Of a stretch of DNA of 64,000 nucleotides, positions 21,817-33,371 are shown piece by piece. The translations under genes were made by a program, and so were the position numbers. The notes under the pieces are model-generated. The model saw only the letters and a list, made by a program, of their open reading frames with translations, searched no databases and had not been told where the DNA came from. The stretch is from Plasmodiophora brassicae. Its lineage: Eukaryota > Endomyxa: Phytomyxea > Phytomyxea > Plasmodiophorida. Position 1 is the stretch's first letter. Each line of letters begins with the position of its first letter. The DNA lies in NCBI GenBank assembly GCA_036867785.1, contig CP145428.1:1-64000 (forward strand). Direction: 5' to 3'.

Positions 21817-23256
21817 ATGAGGTGCACAATTGTAATCCTAATGGCAATGCTGACAGCTATCGTAGCGGTGGCAATATGGGCGGCGCCCTTGCCGTCGATC
21901 GCGCTGACGATTAGGTCAGCGGACGGGCAGGTTCGCTCGCTCAGCAGCTACGGGTTCGCCATGGGCAACCAGACCTTTAATGTTTCGGCACCGGCCTGGC
22001 AGGCGGACGTAGCGCACCCGACGAGCATCGACCAGGGCGCCCACCAGCGGGTCGTGTTCGTCGAAATGGCCACCGTCACTGTTAATGTCGCCGAGTGGGC
22101 CGACGCTTGCGCCAGGAACGGCTGCGCGGGCCTCGTCTTCTACGTTGCTCCCGCCAGCCTGTTGAGAACGATCGTGGAGATGCTGGCGTGGTCCTATTGG
22201 GTTCCCAGGCCCGGCGCGTTCGCCACGTTGCCGATCGTCGTCGCCGTCGACACCGTCGGGGCGATCGGCACGTCCGACATTGTCGTGATGGCGTCTGATC
22301 GCGATACGGTCGAGCAGAACCCGGCGGGAATCGCCCTGCGGCGAGCACCCGTCGTCATCCTGTTCAGCTGTATAGCCGCCGCGCTCGTCCTTCTCAGCCT
22401 GGCCGACATCGTTCGCGTGTTGCAATTCTCGGTGGACGACAGCTGGAGGGTGCGGGCCCCGCCCTGGCCCACCACCGTCAACATCTGCTTCCTGGTGCTG
22501 TCGCAGGCGGTGCGCACCATCAGGGCGATCAACATTGCCTGGTGCCGCGAGCAGGGACTCCCGTACGCCGCCCTCGTCTTCGTCAACCACATCGATATGC
22601 CGTTGAGCGCGACGGCCCGTATCGCCCTGAACGTGACCGTATCGCGATTGATGACCGCCGAGCTGTCGGCGCGTCCCGTCCTGACCGCGTACTACGCGGT
22701 CACTGCCGCTGGCGTCCTGCTGACGGCCGCCATGTACGTCGTTGTCGACGTGGCCAGTGGCACGCAGGTCCTGCCGATGGGCGTCATTGCGACACACCTG
22801 TTCCTGCTGAGCACCAGCATCCTGTACACGGTCACCAACGCCTACCCGTGCTGGGCAGTGCTCCCGCATATCTGCAAGTCGAAACGGCAGGGCCGGTTGA
22901 CGCCAGATGCGTCGTCAACGCGCCGTCCGATTTACATTCGACTCTGCTCGTCGTGGGTCATGGCCACGTTAGTGCTCCTGTCGCAGCTGGCGGTCCTGGC
23001 CGTCCAGAACACGTCGCCGTTCCACTTCCTGGTCGCCTACGGCGTCAGCCAGGTGATGGCGATCGTCTGGGCCATACCCATGCTCGTGGCGTACCGACCC
23101 AAGTCGTCCGCCATCGACAGATGCCTCATGGCCGCCTGTGCACGCTGGTGCAGGCGCGGTCGTGGTCGTTGCGCGCCGACGGCAGGCGCACCCATTGTCG
23201 TGGCAATGTCACCCATGAGGAACATAACTGAGAACGCCAGCACCGAAATACACTGA
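21817..23256 (+). CDS. Seven-helix membrane protein (receptor-like), paralogue 2
   Basis: Single-exon gene of 479 residues from ATG at 21817. A signal peptide (IVILMAMLTAIVAVAIWAA) and an ectodomain matching paralogue 1 (RSLSSYGFAMGN, VVFVEMATVTVNVAEWAD, LLRTIVEMLAWSYW) precede seven helices. The strongest shared block is VLPMGVIAT in helix 4-5 and VAYGVSQVMAIVWAIPMLVAYRPKSSAI in the last helix (listed here only as landmarks VAYGVSQV and AYRPKSSA). The tail is longer and cysteine-rich (CLMAACARWC). Only 240 bp separates the pair, which points to a tandem duplication. The ectodomains have diverged more than the helices, suggesting different ligands. Confidence 0.65.
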   Translation: MRCTIVILMAMLTAIVAVAIWAAPLPSIALTIRSADGQVRSLSSYGFAMGNQTFNVSAPAWQADVAHPTSIDQGAHQRVVFVEMATVTVNVAEWADACARNGCAGLVFYVAPASLLRTIVEMLAWSYWVPRPGAFATLPIVVAVDTVGAIGTSDIVVMASDRDTVEQNPAGIALRRAPVVILFSCIAAALVLLSLADIVRVLQFSVDDSWRVRAPPWPTTVNICFLVLSQAVRTIRAINIAWCREQGLPYAALVFVNHIDMPLSATARIALNVTVSRLMTAELSARPVLTAYYAVTAAGVLLTAAMYVVVDVASGTQVLPMGVIATHLFLLSTSILYTVTNAYPCWAVLPHICKSKRQGRLTPDASSTRRPIYIRLCSSWVMATLVLLSQLAVLAVQNTSPFHFLVAYGVSQVMAIVWAIPMLVAYRPKSSAIDRCLMAACARWCRRGRGRCAPTAGAPIVVAMSPMRNITENASTEIH

Positions 23257-23625
23257 ACGTATTCGCTGCGTTATGCCGGGTAGAGAGAGCGGTGATGCGG
23301 GGGTGTCTAACCGTACGCGCGTCCGGCGCCGTCATGCTTCAAACGAGCGTACGATGTCGACAAATATGGTTGGGTTTTGGTGCCAGTATAGTTCCAACTG
23401 GTCGACCGGGGGACGTCGCGGCCAACCACATATCCGAACCGGGGGTAGGTCAGGCGTATGTGCGAACGGCAGCGGGACACGGAAGCGACGGGCAGCGCGG
23501 TATGTACCATAAGACGGCGGAGTCCGTGGCGGAGTCCGCAGCCGACGGCGCGACGCCGGTGCGTCTGTGTGTGTGTCAAGTGTCAACTGTCAACTGACAG
23601 GGCGCCGCGGCCCGGTCATCACGTG
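23257..23625. other. Intergenic region upstream of the proline-rich gene
   Basis: About 370 bp with no gene. A TGTGTGTGTG run at 23566-23575 is the only low-complexity feature. Confidence 0.5.
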
Positions 23626-24866
23626 ATGCATCCCGACCGGCTGAAGAAGCTCGGCCATGGTGCCAACCCGGCCGCGTACAACATACCGAACCCGGCGGCG
23701 TCGGGCGCCAAACCCCAGGTTTGGCAACGATGCGCGATTCTCCGCGGCCGCCTGTCGACCCATCCTCGGAATAGGCTTCCTCGTCGTCGTCGTCGTCGTC
23801 CGGGATACATCCCGCCCGGCTGAAGATGATGGGCGGCGCTCCTGCGTCCGCGTCCGGTATCCACCCGGCCAGACTAGCGATGATGGGTGGCGCCCCCGCA
23901 TCCGTATCGACCGCGAAGGCAGCGGCGCCGTCATCCGCGCCCTCGTCCTCATCGACGACGTCGAATGGCGGCATCCGCCCCGACAGGCCCAAGGCGATGG
24001 GTGGCGCACCCGCACCCGCTGCCCAGTCGAGGCCCGCGTCGTCGAACGGCGGCATCCATCCGGCCCGCCTCAAGATGATGGGCGGGGCGCCCGCCCCCGT
24101 ATCAGGGGGCAGGCCACCCGCTGCCAGCAAGCCGCCCCCGACGTCGTCGACGACATCCGGCATACATCCCGACAGACTCAAGATGCTGGGAGGTGCACCG
24201 AAGCAGCCCAGCGCGGCACCCGCCAATCGCCCCACGTCCGCTCCACCCGCGTCCGCCCTGGACGCGTCCAGCGGTACCCGGCCGCCGTCTGGATCGGCAA
24301 GCACGCCCGGCACGCGACAAGGGCCACCTCCCCCTTCGCATGCCGGACGGGAAGCGTTGTCGTCGTCGACTAGCAGCAGGCCGTCGCCGCCGCCGTCGTC
24401 AGGGAGGACCGCTCCGACAGCCACGACGGGCACGCAGGCCCCGAAGCCGGTGCCGACCGCCGGTTCGTACGCGAACCCATACGGCAAGCCGCCGCCGGTG
24501 CCGCCCCGACCGGCGCGGGCAGACGACGTCGACGATGCCGGGCCGGTCATCCGGATCACGGCCGTCTTCAGCGGCGGCAGCAGCAGCCGCAAGGTCGAAC
24601 TGGTTCCGTCGCCGACGGCGTCGTCGTCGACGCCAATGTACCCGAAGGTGACGCACTACGTCCACCCGTCGCGACGGGCGTCGTCGTCGTCGTCGTCAAC
24701 AAAGGCACCGCCGAGGCCGGCCGCGTCGACGAGCGGCGCCCCGTCGCCGGCCAGCGTCGCGTCGAACGCCGCGTCCGGATGGAGCAGCAGCGGCGACGAC
24801 GACAACGAGGCGATCGAGCAGCAGGTGCAGGCGGCGAGGAAGGCGGCCGCTCGCATCAAGAAATGA
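23626..24866 (+). CDS. Proline/serine-rich protein with six HPxRLKxxGGAP repeats
   Basis: Exons 23626-23718 and 23775-24866 give 394 residues. The splice (56-nt GT-AG intron) joins SGAKPQ to ASSSSSSSSGIHPARLK and keeps the repeat phase. Six units are visible in the N-terminal 150 residues: HPDRLKKLGHGA, GIHPARLKMMGGAP (twice exactly), GIHPARLAMMGGAP, GIRPDRPKAMGGAP and GIHPDRLKMLGGAP. A disordered Pro/Ser region with a likely SH3 ligand (KPPPVPPRP) follows, then a short C-terminal helix (NEAIEQQVQAARKAAARIKK). The repeat does not match a family I know. Such spaced short motifs with SH3 ligands suit a cytoskeletal or endocytic scaffold; this is inference. Confidence 0.7.
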
Positions 24867-24982
24867 CATTGTGTAAATCGGCGCACGATAGGTGCCTCCC
24901 CGGAAACCCCACTCAGCAACGACGAACGAACGCCACCGGGTGTAGGTCGTGCATTGTGTGGGGCGCCGCCCCCGTACCGTCG

Positions 24983-25325
24983 CTACGGGGCGGCGCCCGG
25001 CTGCGCCATGTTCTGCTCGGCGAACCGCGCCCCGACCCGCTGCATGTACTTCATGAACTTGTCGCAGCACGTGTTGACGCAGGCCTCCTCCTTCTGGTCC
25101 AGCGTCCTGGTCGGCGGGGACCGACGTCAGCGACGAGCGGGCGCGGGGCGCACACAAACGGAGGACGTACCGGCCGCGAAAGTTGTCGACGCAGCGGTCG
25201 AAGCACCGTTCCGCCAGCTTGTTGTACATGGACTGCGCGTCGCGCACCTGCAACTCCTGCAGGACGTCCATCAGGCGCGCCTGCTCCGCCTCGGACAGCG
25301 CCGTCTGGATCCCGAACGCGTTCAT
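24983..25325 (-). CDS. TIM9: Mitochondrial small Tim chaperone, Tim9-like
   Basis: Small Tims escort hydrophobic precursors across the mitochondrial intermembrane space as Tim9-Tim10 hexamers. Exons 25325-25171 and 25106-24983 (64-nt intron) give 92 residues. The twin CX3C signature is complete: CFDRC, then CVNTC 16-18 residues later. Its framing is Tim9-like: SMYNKLAERCFDRCVDNF before the splice and KYMQRVGARFAEQN after it. The disulfide-forming cysteines hold the hairpin. The splice falls between the two cysteine pairs. The N-terminal 25 residues are divergent. Confidence 0.87.
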
Positions 25326-25633
25326 CGCCGACCGACCGCGCTGTATTTGGCGGCGCCGCGCAATCGACCGCTGCTTGATGTCGGCGGCGAACTCGAGCAC
25401 CCCATATGGCGCTGCGTCGCCGATCCACGACGCCGATGGCGACAGGAACGGTGACCGTTTCGGAAAGCGCCGGCGATCCTGCGCCCTGTACTGATTGTAT
25501 TCGTGATGCGCGACTGGCGCATGAACGTAGCGCGCCACGGCGCAGGGCGTATGTTGCGCAGTGGGACGGGGGGGTTGCGCGACGGGCAGCTCCGGCGGCG
25601 TCAGTTCCGGAGGAGAGAGGGGGGTGGGTCGCG

Positions 25634-26371
25634 ATGGCGCCCGTCGCCGCGATCGTCGAGGACGTCGACCTGAAAGGTGGGGGGTCGCGCGTCCCTGCTC
25701 CGGCGCAGCTGGTCGCTGACGTGTCGCCGGCAGTCGAGGAGATGTGCGGCGACGTCGTGCGCGCCGCCGAGCGCCAGGCCGCGTCGCTGGACGCGCAGAT
25801 GGCCGCCCTGCTGGCGCGTATCCCCATGCAGATGCGGGCGATGACCATCGGCGAACTGCTCGACCGGTACAATGGCGACCTGGCGCTCGCCGCCCATTCG
25901 TCCGAGATCCGCATGGCCAACGACATTGGTGAGATGCGTTTCATGTTTCCCAGACGTGCACTGCGCTGTTCGTGCGACCCATTGTGCAACACCCACGCTG
26001 ACGTTTGTATTGGTGCAGCGACGTGGGTGGCGGCGACGCCCAAGCTGTCGTGCCGTCGCCAGGCGCTGGCGGACGCGACGAACACGCTGCCGGGCCGCAG
26101 CAGCGGCATCGCCAGGTCGACGATCAAGAAGGGGAGGAAGGCGGCGCCGCGCGGCCCGGTCCAGTTCGAGACGCCGCGCCGCGTGACCCGATCGCAGAGC
26201 ATCGCGTCGGCGGGCGGCGACGACGACGCGATGGTGGTCGAGGCGGGGCCGCCCGTCGTCGACAGCCCCCGGCCGAAGCGCGCCACGAAGCAGGCCGGCA
26301 AGGCGATCCGGGCCGTGCAGCGACGCCTCGCCGGCAAGGTCAAACAGGTCGACGCGCTCCTGCGCGCGTGA
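25634..26371 (+). CDS. Borealin-like protein (chromosomal passenger complex)
   Basis: Exons 25634-25928 and 26019-26371 give 215 residues. The 90-nt intron has no stop and is a multiple of three, so an unspliced 245-residue form is also possible. An N-terminal helix (ERQAASLDAQMAALLARIP) and the motif MQMRAMTIGELLDRYNGD resemble the borealin N-terminal region, which bundles with survivin and INCENP and has an 'LP..lR.M' motif. A basic Ser/Thr linker (TPRRVTRSQSIA) and a C-terminal basic helix follow. Overall size and layout fit, but there is no decisive catalytic or binding residue, so this is a moderate call. Confidence 0.45.
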   Translation: MAPVAAIVEDVDLKGGGSRVPAPAQLVADVSPAVEEMCGDVVRAAERQAASLDAQMAALLARIPMQMRAMTIGELLDRYNGDLALAAHSSEIRMANDIGEMRFMFPRRALRCSCDPLCNTHADVCIGAATWVAATPKLSCRRQALADATNTLPGRSSGIARSTIKKGRKAAPRGPVQFETPRRVTRSQSIASAGGDDDAMVVEAGPPVVDSPRPKRATKQAGKAIRAVQRRLAGKVKQVDALLRA

Positions 26372-26719
26372 CGCGCTGCCGTCCCGGTAAATACATGGGA
26401 GCGGGTGTCCCCAGGGCACGAGGCCATGCGGTCGGCCTGAGCGCCTCGGAACGGCTGCGGGTCGGCGTTTCGTTCGCAAGAGGAGGAGAGCGCGTGCGCG
26501 CGGCCGCGGTGCTTCGCTGACGGCGGCGCTCATGTGACTGGGTGGGGCGCGCGCGGCATCAACGACGAGCGCGCGCGCACACACACAGCGCCCGCCTGCA
26601 TGCCCATGCGACTGTGGGCCTGAAACCCTCGCTGCCGGGCACAGACGAGCGCATCGCGCGCTCGTGTCGTCTGTGCCCGACTGCCCCGGGCGTCGTCACA
26701 AAGCAAACAGCAGACGAGG

Positions 26720-26974
26720 ATGTTGTCGAAGGCGTTCGTCGTGGTCGGGTGCTGGTGCCTGGCGGTGGCGCTCGTGGGCGCCGCCGCCGGCCCGCAGGTC
26801 GTCAGCTCGTCGTTCCAGTTCAAGTCGTTCAGCGTCGGCGACGGCGGCGGCGGCGGCGACAAGCAGCAGCAGGTCGACATCATGGTCGTCACGGTCGTCT
26901 TCGACCAGCCCCTGTACGTCAACGGCACCATCATCAACGACACGTCGATCACGGCGGGCCAGTCGGTCGGCGGT

Positions 26975-27005
<31 letters not shown>

Positions 27006-30000
27006 GCGGTCAGTGCATGAACAACAACAACAACAATGGTGGCGGTACGTTGCGCGCGCGTGTACCCGCTGCGCCCGTTCCTGACCTTGTCGGCGCAGGT
27101 GGGCCGAACACGTTCCCGAAGCTGGCGTTCATGATGCAGGGCCGGGTCAACCTGACCGCCGGCACGTTCGGCCCGTACGGGTCGTACCTGAGCCAGGACT
27201 TCTCCAACGTGTTCGTCATGTTCACGACGATCGACCCGGGCGCCACGTTCCTGAACTGCCTCGGCGGCCTGCCCAACATCGAGCCGGTGCAGGCGAACGC
27301 GATCTCGCTGATCAAGATCATCAGCATGCAGGGCGGCGGCGGCGGCGGTGGCGGTGGCCCGCCGCCGGGGCCCCCGTTCCCCCAGATCGAGGCCGCCCTG
27401 CGCCCGGTGACGAAGACGGTCCAGTTCTTCGGCGGCATGCTGACCGGGAAGTCGGGGGCGCCGGTGCCGGCGTCCATCACGGTCGGCGGCGAGTACGTGC
27501 CCCAGTGCGACGTGGCCGGCGTCAAGGCCTTCCAGAACGTGTTCAGCCACGCGCAGGCGCTGACCGCCCAGCTGCTGTCGAACCCGTCGGCCAGCAGCGA
27601 CCTGTCGTTCCTGCAGTACGCGATCGGCGCCCGCGACACCGTCCAGTCGTGCCGGAAGATCATCAACTCGTTCTTCGCGACGACGCAGAAGAAGGTGACG
27701 ATCCCCGGCGCGAACTAGTAAGGGCGGCGGCAGGCGGTTCGCCCCTGGGTCTGTCCGTCTGACGACGCGCGTTCAGCTGCGCGTTCGAGTACGGGTCGTC
27801 CCAGTTCGCGACGAGCCCCTGCTGCAACCAGTCGCTGGCGAACTCGCAGTGCTGCGTGCCGGCGACGGTGCAGGCGTCGGTGACGACGCTGAACAACGTC
27901 AGCCTGCCGACGATCCAGGCGCAGTGTGCCACGCCCGGCAAGGTCCAGCTCGCCATCCTCGGCTACATGGCGTCGTACAACCAGATCAGCCAGAAGCCCC
28001 TGGACTACAACGCCCTGTTCAACAGCTGGTTCGCCTTCACCGGCCAGTGCCAGTCGCTCATCTACAACCAGCAGTGCACCAAGGACTCTGGTAGGCGGGC
28101 GCGTCTCCTGTGTCCAGGGGCCAGGCCTAACTGTGTGTGGCAGATTGCGTCTACTCGGGGTCGTGCGACACCACGAACAGCAAGACGTGCAAGGTGCCCT
28201 GGGGCACCGACTACCTCCTCGTCCTGCAGTGCTACTACGATCGCATGGCGCCGGACCTCAAGGTGCGGTTGTTTGTTGCGTTGCGCTCAACGCCCCCCCT
28301 GACGCGCGTTCTCCCCCCCGCGCAGACGACGCTGAACGTCGCCTGGCGCCTGGACCCGTCGAACGCGGCCACGTACAAGCAGGCGTTCATCGGCATGCTG
28401 AACTCGACGCTGGTCACCGAGGACTGCTTCGGGCAGGGCGACTCGTACCAGTGGCACTCGCAGTACAACAACGGGTGCATGCGCCCGGGCAACAAGACGG
28501 GCTGCCTGCTGAAGAAGAACTGCAACTACGACTTCTCGGTGACGTCGCAGGCGCAGTGCCTGGGGACGACGCCCGTCGACAAGTCCAGCTCGTTCTGCGG
28601 GCAGTGCAGCTCGCCGACCAACTGCTGGAAGCAGTCGCAGCCCAGCTACTGCCAGGCGACGTTCTACCAGACGCAGCAGGCGTGCACGGCCCGCAACCTG
28701 ACCTGGTACAACCCGTGGTCGCAGTGCGCCAACTGCCAGGGCTTCTGCGTCGACACGAACAAGACGACGCAGGCGACGTGCACGCCGCCCAGCATCTGCG
28801 GGACGCAGAACCCATGGGCGTGCGGCTCCATGATGTGTGTCGCGACCAACGTCACGCAGCAGGCCTGCCAGAACGCGTGGCAGACGCGCAAGACGTTCTC
28901 CGGCGACAGCAACTCGTACCAGCTCGTAGGCAGCAGCGTTGTACCGGGGTGGTGGGCGGATCGCTGAATCGGTGTGTGCCCGTGCTCGCGCAGTACTGGA
29001 TGAACTGGATGAACGACGGCAAGGGCCTGTGCGGGTTCAACCAGCAGTGGGGCAGCCAGGTCCCGCTGACGCAGGCGTTCTGCTCGTCGTTCGCCCCGGC
29101 CGTCGGCAACGCCACCATCCGCCTCTTCGAGGGGTACAACTGGAACGCCGGCCAGTACAACACGCCCGAGTCGTGCGCCGCCGGCCAGTGCAAGTACGTT
29201 CCCCCGTGTCGTGCGCCCAGACGTGTCGATCACTGACGCGTGCGTGTGTCTGTGTCATCAGCTGGCAGGACCCGCAGGGCCTCGAGTGGGGCGGCAACCT
29301 GTCGCCGCAGCAGTGCGTCCAGAAGCAGTTCTGCACGATGCCCTGCCCGAGGTGCTTCGCGCAGCGCACGAACGGCGCCGGCAACAACGTCTGCTACGTG
29401 CCCGGCAACGCGTTCAACCAGACCGCCTGCCTGTCCTTGAACGGGCAGTGGCAGAGCAGCGTCGTCGGCGGGGTACGTGTGCGCCCCGGGGGTCGTTGCG
29501 GCGCCCGCCATCTGACACCTGGCAGAACGCGCGGTGCCTGATCGGCGACGGGTCGGTGACGCAGCCGGCCTGCCTGTCGACCGGGACGAAGTACAACGTC
29601 AAGGTCGCCTGGGCGTCGTGCTCGCAGCTGCCGACGAACGACACGACGTGCAGCGCGACGGGCGCGCTCGGCGAGATCGCCCCGTACCTGAACTGCCAGT
29701 TCCAGCCGTGGGCGCCCTGCCCCGACAAGGCGTCGTGCCAGGCCATCGCCGGCCAATGCAACGACTGGGACCGCCAGCAGTGGAACAACGGCAGGCAGTC
29801 GTTCGGCACGTGCTACCTGAAGATCCCGCCCGACGTCAACGGCAACGTGCAGTGCCAGTCGCGGAAGTCGCCGGCGAACCCGTCGACGATGCTGAACTGG
29901 GGGTCGCTGCCGGGCACCTGCTCGGACCCGTCGCTGACGAACGGGACCCAGTGCGCGCGGTACGGCGGCCTGTGGCGCGACAAGGCGTTCACGAAGGCGG

Positions 30001-31247
30001 CCTGCCTCGCCGACCAGGCCTGCCACCCGCAGGGCAACGAGTGGACGAACAACATGGACGCGGCCAACTGTGCCGCCTGCAACAGCGTCATGGGCCCGAT
30101 CTACCGGTGGTCGCCGGGCCAATGGGTACGTCGCGGCGCACGCAGCTGGTCACGGTGCGCATCGTGCTGCTGCTCCTGACACGTGCGCCCAGGTCAACGC
30201 CAGCATGGTGCCGTTCCAGTGGAAGGCGAAGCAGTGGGTCAACGCCAACATGTGGGGCCTGCAGGTCGCCAACCAGAACATGCAGACGCTGTTCATGGCG
30301 GCCGCATCCGTCCTGCAGGCGCAGCAGTCGTACAACCAGCTGGTCGGCACGTACGGCTTCCTGTCCAACTTCTTCGACCAGGTCGCCTGCGATTGCACGC
30401 CGGGCGGCGCCGCCCGCAACTGCTTCGGGACGCTGCCGCCGCCGGTGCCCCAGGCACAGCTCGTCCTGGCGCCGGGCATGACGTCGCAGACACAGTCGAC
30501 CGGCTGCAAGCTGATCGTGTCGGTGGCGTCGTCGAACGCCACGTCGAAGCACCGGCGGCGCCTGCTGGCCGCCGGCGGCGGCAACACGGTCCAGGTGACG
30601 GTCGGCGTGACGACGGCGGCCAGCCTGGCCGTCATGGTGAACGGCGTGGCAAGCTACGCCGTCGTGCGCGCGTCGTCGACGAACGGCGCCGTCGTCGGGC
30701 AGCTGCTGGGCGACGGGTCGGCGATCAGCGGCCTGGCGCAGGTGTCGTCGGCGACGATCACGCTCAACTTCAACGTGCTGATCAACCGGACGTCGGCGTA
30801 CACGGTCGCCTGGATCGGCGCCCTGGTCAACAACGCGTTCGTCGTGCCCGTCACGGGCATCGCCGTCAACGCGTCGTCCGGGTCGGTGACGACCGTCGAC
30901 CTGAAGGCGGACGGCACCTACTTCCCCGTCCTGCTGGCCGCCAACTGGCAGCAGCAGGCCAGCCTGGTCGTCACGACGATCAAGGTCAGTGTGTGTGTGT
31001 GTGGCGCTGCTGCCGCTGACGAACGTGGTGCTGTGTGTAGAAGCCCAAGATGACGACGACGCGGGCGCCCACACCTGCGGGACCGACGCCTGCGCCCACA
31101 CCGGCGGGACCGACGCCTGCGCCCACGCCGGCGTCGACGCCCGGAGAGGGTGTCCTGAAGGTCAGCCCGGCGGCGACGCCTGCCGCACCGGGCCTCTTCC
31201 TGCAGCTGGTCGTCGTGGCCGCGCTGGCCTGCTTCGCATGGGCCTGA
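26720..31247 (+). CDS. Giant cysteine-rich surface protein with GPI-like tail
   Basis: Ten exons (26720-27044, 27099-27717, 27777-28090, 28144-28262, 28326-28925, 28994-29193, 29262-29472, 29526-30125, 30193-30984, 31041-31247) give 1,328 residues with all phases consistent and introns of 53-68 nt. It begins with a signal peptide (AFVVVGCWCLAVALVGAAAG) and has poly-Gly and poly-Asn loops. The central part is a long series of Cys/Gln/Trp-rich units (such as NCWKQSQPSYCQATFYQ and CANCQGFCVDTNKTTQATC), spaced like EGF- or PSI-type modules but not matching them. A beta-rich domain follows, then a TPAGPTPAPTPAG stalk and a hydrophobic end (LFLQLVVVAALACFAWA) with no cytoplasmic residues, as in GPI signals. 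Many N-glycosylation sequons are present. Function unknown. Confidence 0.72.
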
Positions 31248-31353
31248 GCTCCCCAACCTGCACATCGCGTTGCGAATAAAGGATCCCCAATGGTTGTGCT
31301 GTATCACAGTGCCGTTGTGTGTGTGTGTGTGGCTTCATCATTGCCTACTACGA

Positions 31354-33371
31354 CTAGAGTGGACGCCCATCCGCATCGGTGCTGACCCACGCGGCCGGGT
31401 CGCTCTGGGCGATGCCCGTCTCCAGCATGCGTTGGCGTACAGCGTTGACGACGTCGGTGGTGGCGCCGGGCACGACGGAATCGTGCCAGATGGACCGGCA
31501 TTGGAACTTGAACTCGAGCAGCAGCGCGTTGCCGTCGGACAGGTCGGCCTGCTCCAGGTCGACGGTCTCGGTCCACGTGTCGGGCAGGGCGGCGACCCAG
31601 GCGCGCATCGCCGCGTGCAACGCGTCGATCTTGGCGCGGGGCGTCGCGTACGCCACCTTGACCTTGACGCTGATGACGGCCGGGCCCGCCCGCCGATGGT
31701 TGAAGATCGGGATCGTCGCCAGCTGCGCGTTCGGCATCGTCATCAGCTTGTTGTCCAGGCCGACGAACTCGGTCGTCATCATGCGGATGCGGGCGACCGT
31801 GTACTCGCCGCCGTCGATCGCGACGCGGTCGCCGACGCTGTACGGGCGGCGCACCAGGACGAACACGATCGACACGACGACCGCCGAGATCGTCCCGTGC
31901 AGGCTGAAGCCGACGGCGGCGAACGCCGTCGTGCACCCGACCGTCAGCGCCGAGAAGCTGGCGCCGAACGCGTGCGCCGCCAGGCCCGCGCCGACGACGA
32001 CGAACACGACGTTGCAGATCGTCGTCACGATGTCGGCGGCGTTCTCGAAGCTCTCGGCGCTCTGCCGCAGGTCGCACCGGTCGCTGAACAGCGTCTGCAC
32101 CGACACGAACAGCTCGTCGGGCTTGATCGCGTCGTAGTCCCCTGGAACGACGTCGCTCTTAGGATCGTCGAAAGCACGCGTGCGCAAACAAACCCTGACG
32201 AACCTTCGTTGCGGTGGAACAGCGTCTCGAAGCATCGCTCGACGTCGTGGTCGTCCAGGCCGAGCATGGTGCGGAGGCGCGCGAAGCTCAGGGTGCGGGC
32301 GTTGCGGAACAGGGCGTCGCGCAGGCCAGCGGCGACCCACTTGGCCTGCTGGCGCGTGCCGACCTCGACCTGCGCCCGCGCCGAGTACGCCCAGCGCTGT
32401 TCGCCCGTCTGCCCGTCCTCGACGATCTGCAGCGGCAGCTGCATCGTGTTGGTCGCCGCCCGCCGCAGCCGGTTGTCGAACGCGTCCCGGGCCTTGTTCG
32501 CCGCCCACTTGGCGCGGATCCGGTCACGCTCGCCGACGTTGTCGATGGCGCACAGCAGGACGAGCGCGTCCTTGGCGAACGTCAGGTCGTCGACGCGCCG
32601 GCGGAACACGTGCAGGGCGGCGTGGTGGCGCAGGGCGCGCAGGACGATGTTGCGGAGCGCCCAGAGGATCCACATCAGGTAGATCAGGCGGCAGACGGAC
32701 TGGGCGACGTACATGCGCTCCAGGGCGACGCCGCCCTGGTCGTGCATCCAGAACCGCAGGACGAGGTGGTCGGCGACGATGGCGAACAGGGCCAGGCCGC
32801 ATCGTCGCAGCAACTGTTTCAGGACGAGCTGGACGAGCCACGACGACCGGGAGGCGACGCGCAGGACGACGACGCAGAGGAGGCGCTGGACGAGCTCGAC
32901 GACGACGTAGAGCGCCAGGAGGAACGGCGGGATCGACAGGACCATCCAGGCGCTCATGTTGACGAGCGGCGCCTTCAGCAGCGAATCGCTGCGCCGGTCG
33001 ACGATGACCACGGCGAGCAGGCCGACGGAGACGACGAGAACGAAGACGAGCCACGGGAGGCGGTCGCCCCAGACGGCCGCGTACTTCTGCCACCAGGCCA
33101 GGTGCCGGCGCCGGTTCTCGTGCCCGGACAGGAGCTCCTCCGCGTTGATCGCGCTGGCGTCGTCCAGCTCGACGTCGTCGCCGGCGGCCGCCTCGATCAT
33201 GGAGAACTCGCGCGTCAGGTCGTTGCCCGCGTTAACGTCGTCGACGTCGTCGCCGGCCTCGTTGAGGGCGACCAGGTCGCCGACGCGCAGCGACGAGCGA
33301 TTGCTACGACGACGCCCCGACGATCGGCGCCGCACGCCGCCCGTTGTGCCGTTGCCGCTGACGTCGCTCAT
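31354..33371 (-). CDS. MscS-family mechanosensitive ion channel
   Basis: MscS-like channels open under membrane tension and release ions. Exons 33371-32204 and 32141-31354 (62-nt intron) give 651 residues. A Ser/Arg- and Asp-rich N-terminus precedes five or six hydrophobic helices (for example LPWLVFVLVVSVGLLAVVIV at about 103). The pore-lining helix and beta domain follow: FSALTVGCTTAFAAVGFSLH, then SIVFVLVRRPYSVGDRVAID and VARIRMMTTEF. The size and layout match eukaryotic MSL channels of the plasma membrane or endomembranes, which have extra N-terminal helices compared with bacterial MscS. No EF-hand is visible. No start ambiguity: ATG at 33371. Confidence 0.88.

Noticed and set aside
26960-27030. 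GGT/GGC repeat as a regulatory element
   Set aside because: It encodes an in-frame poly-Gly loop of the large surface protein.
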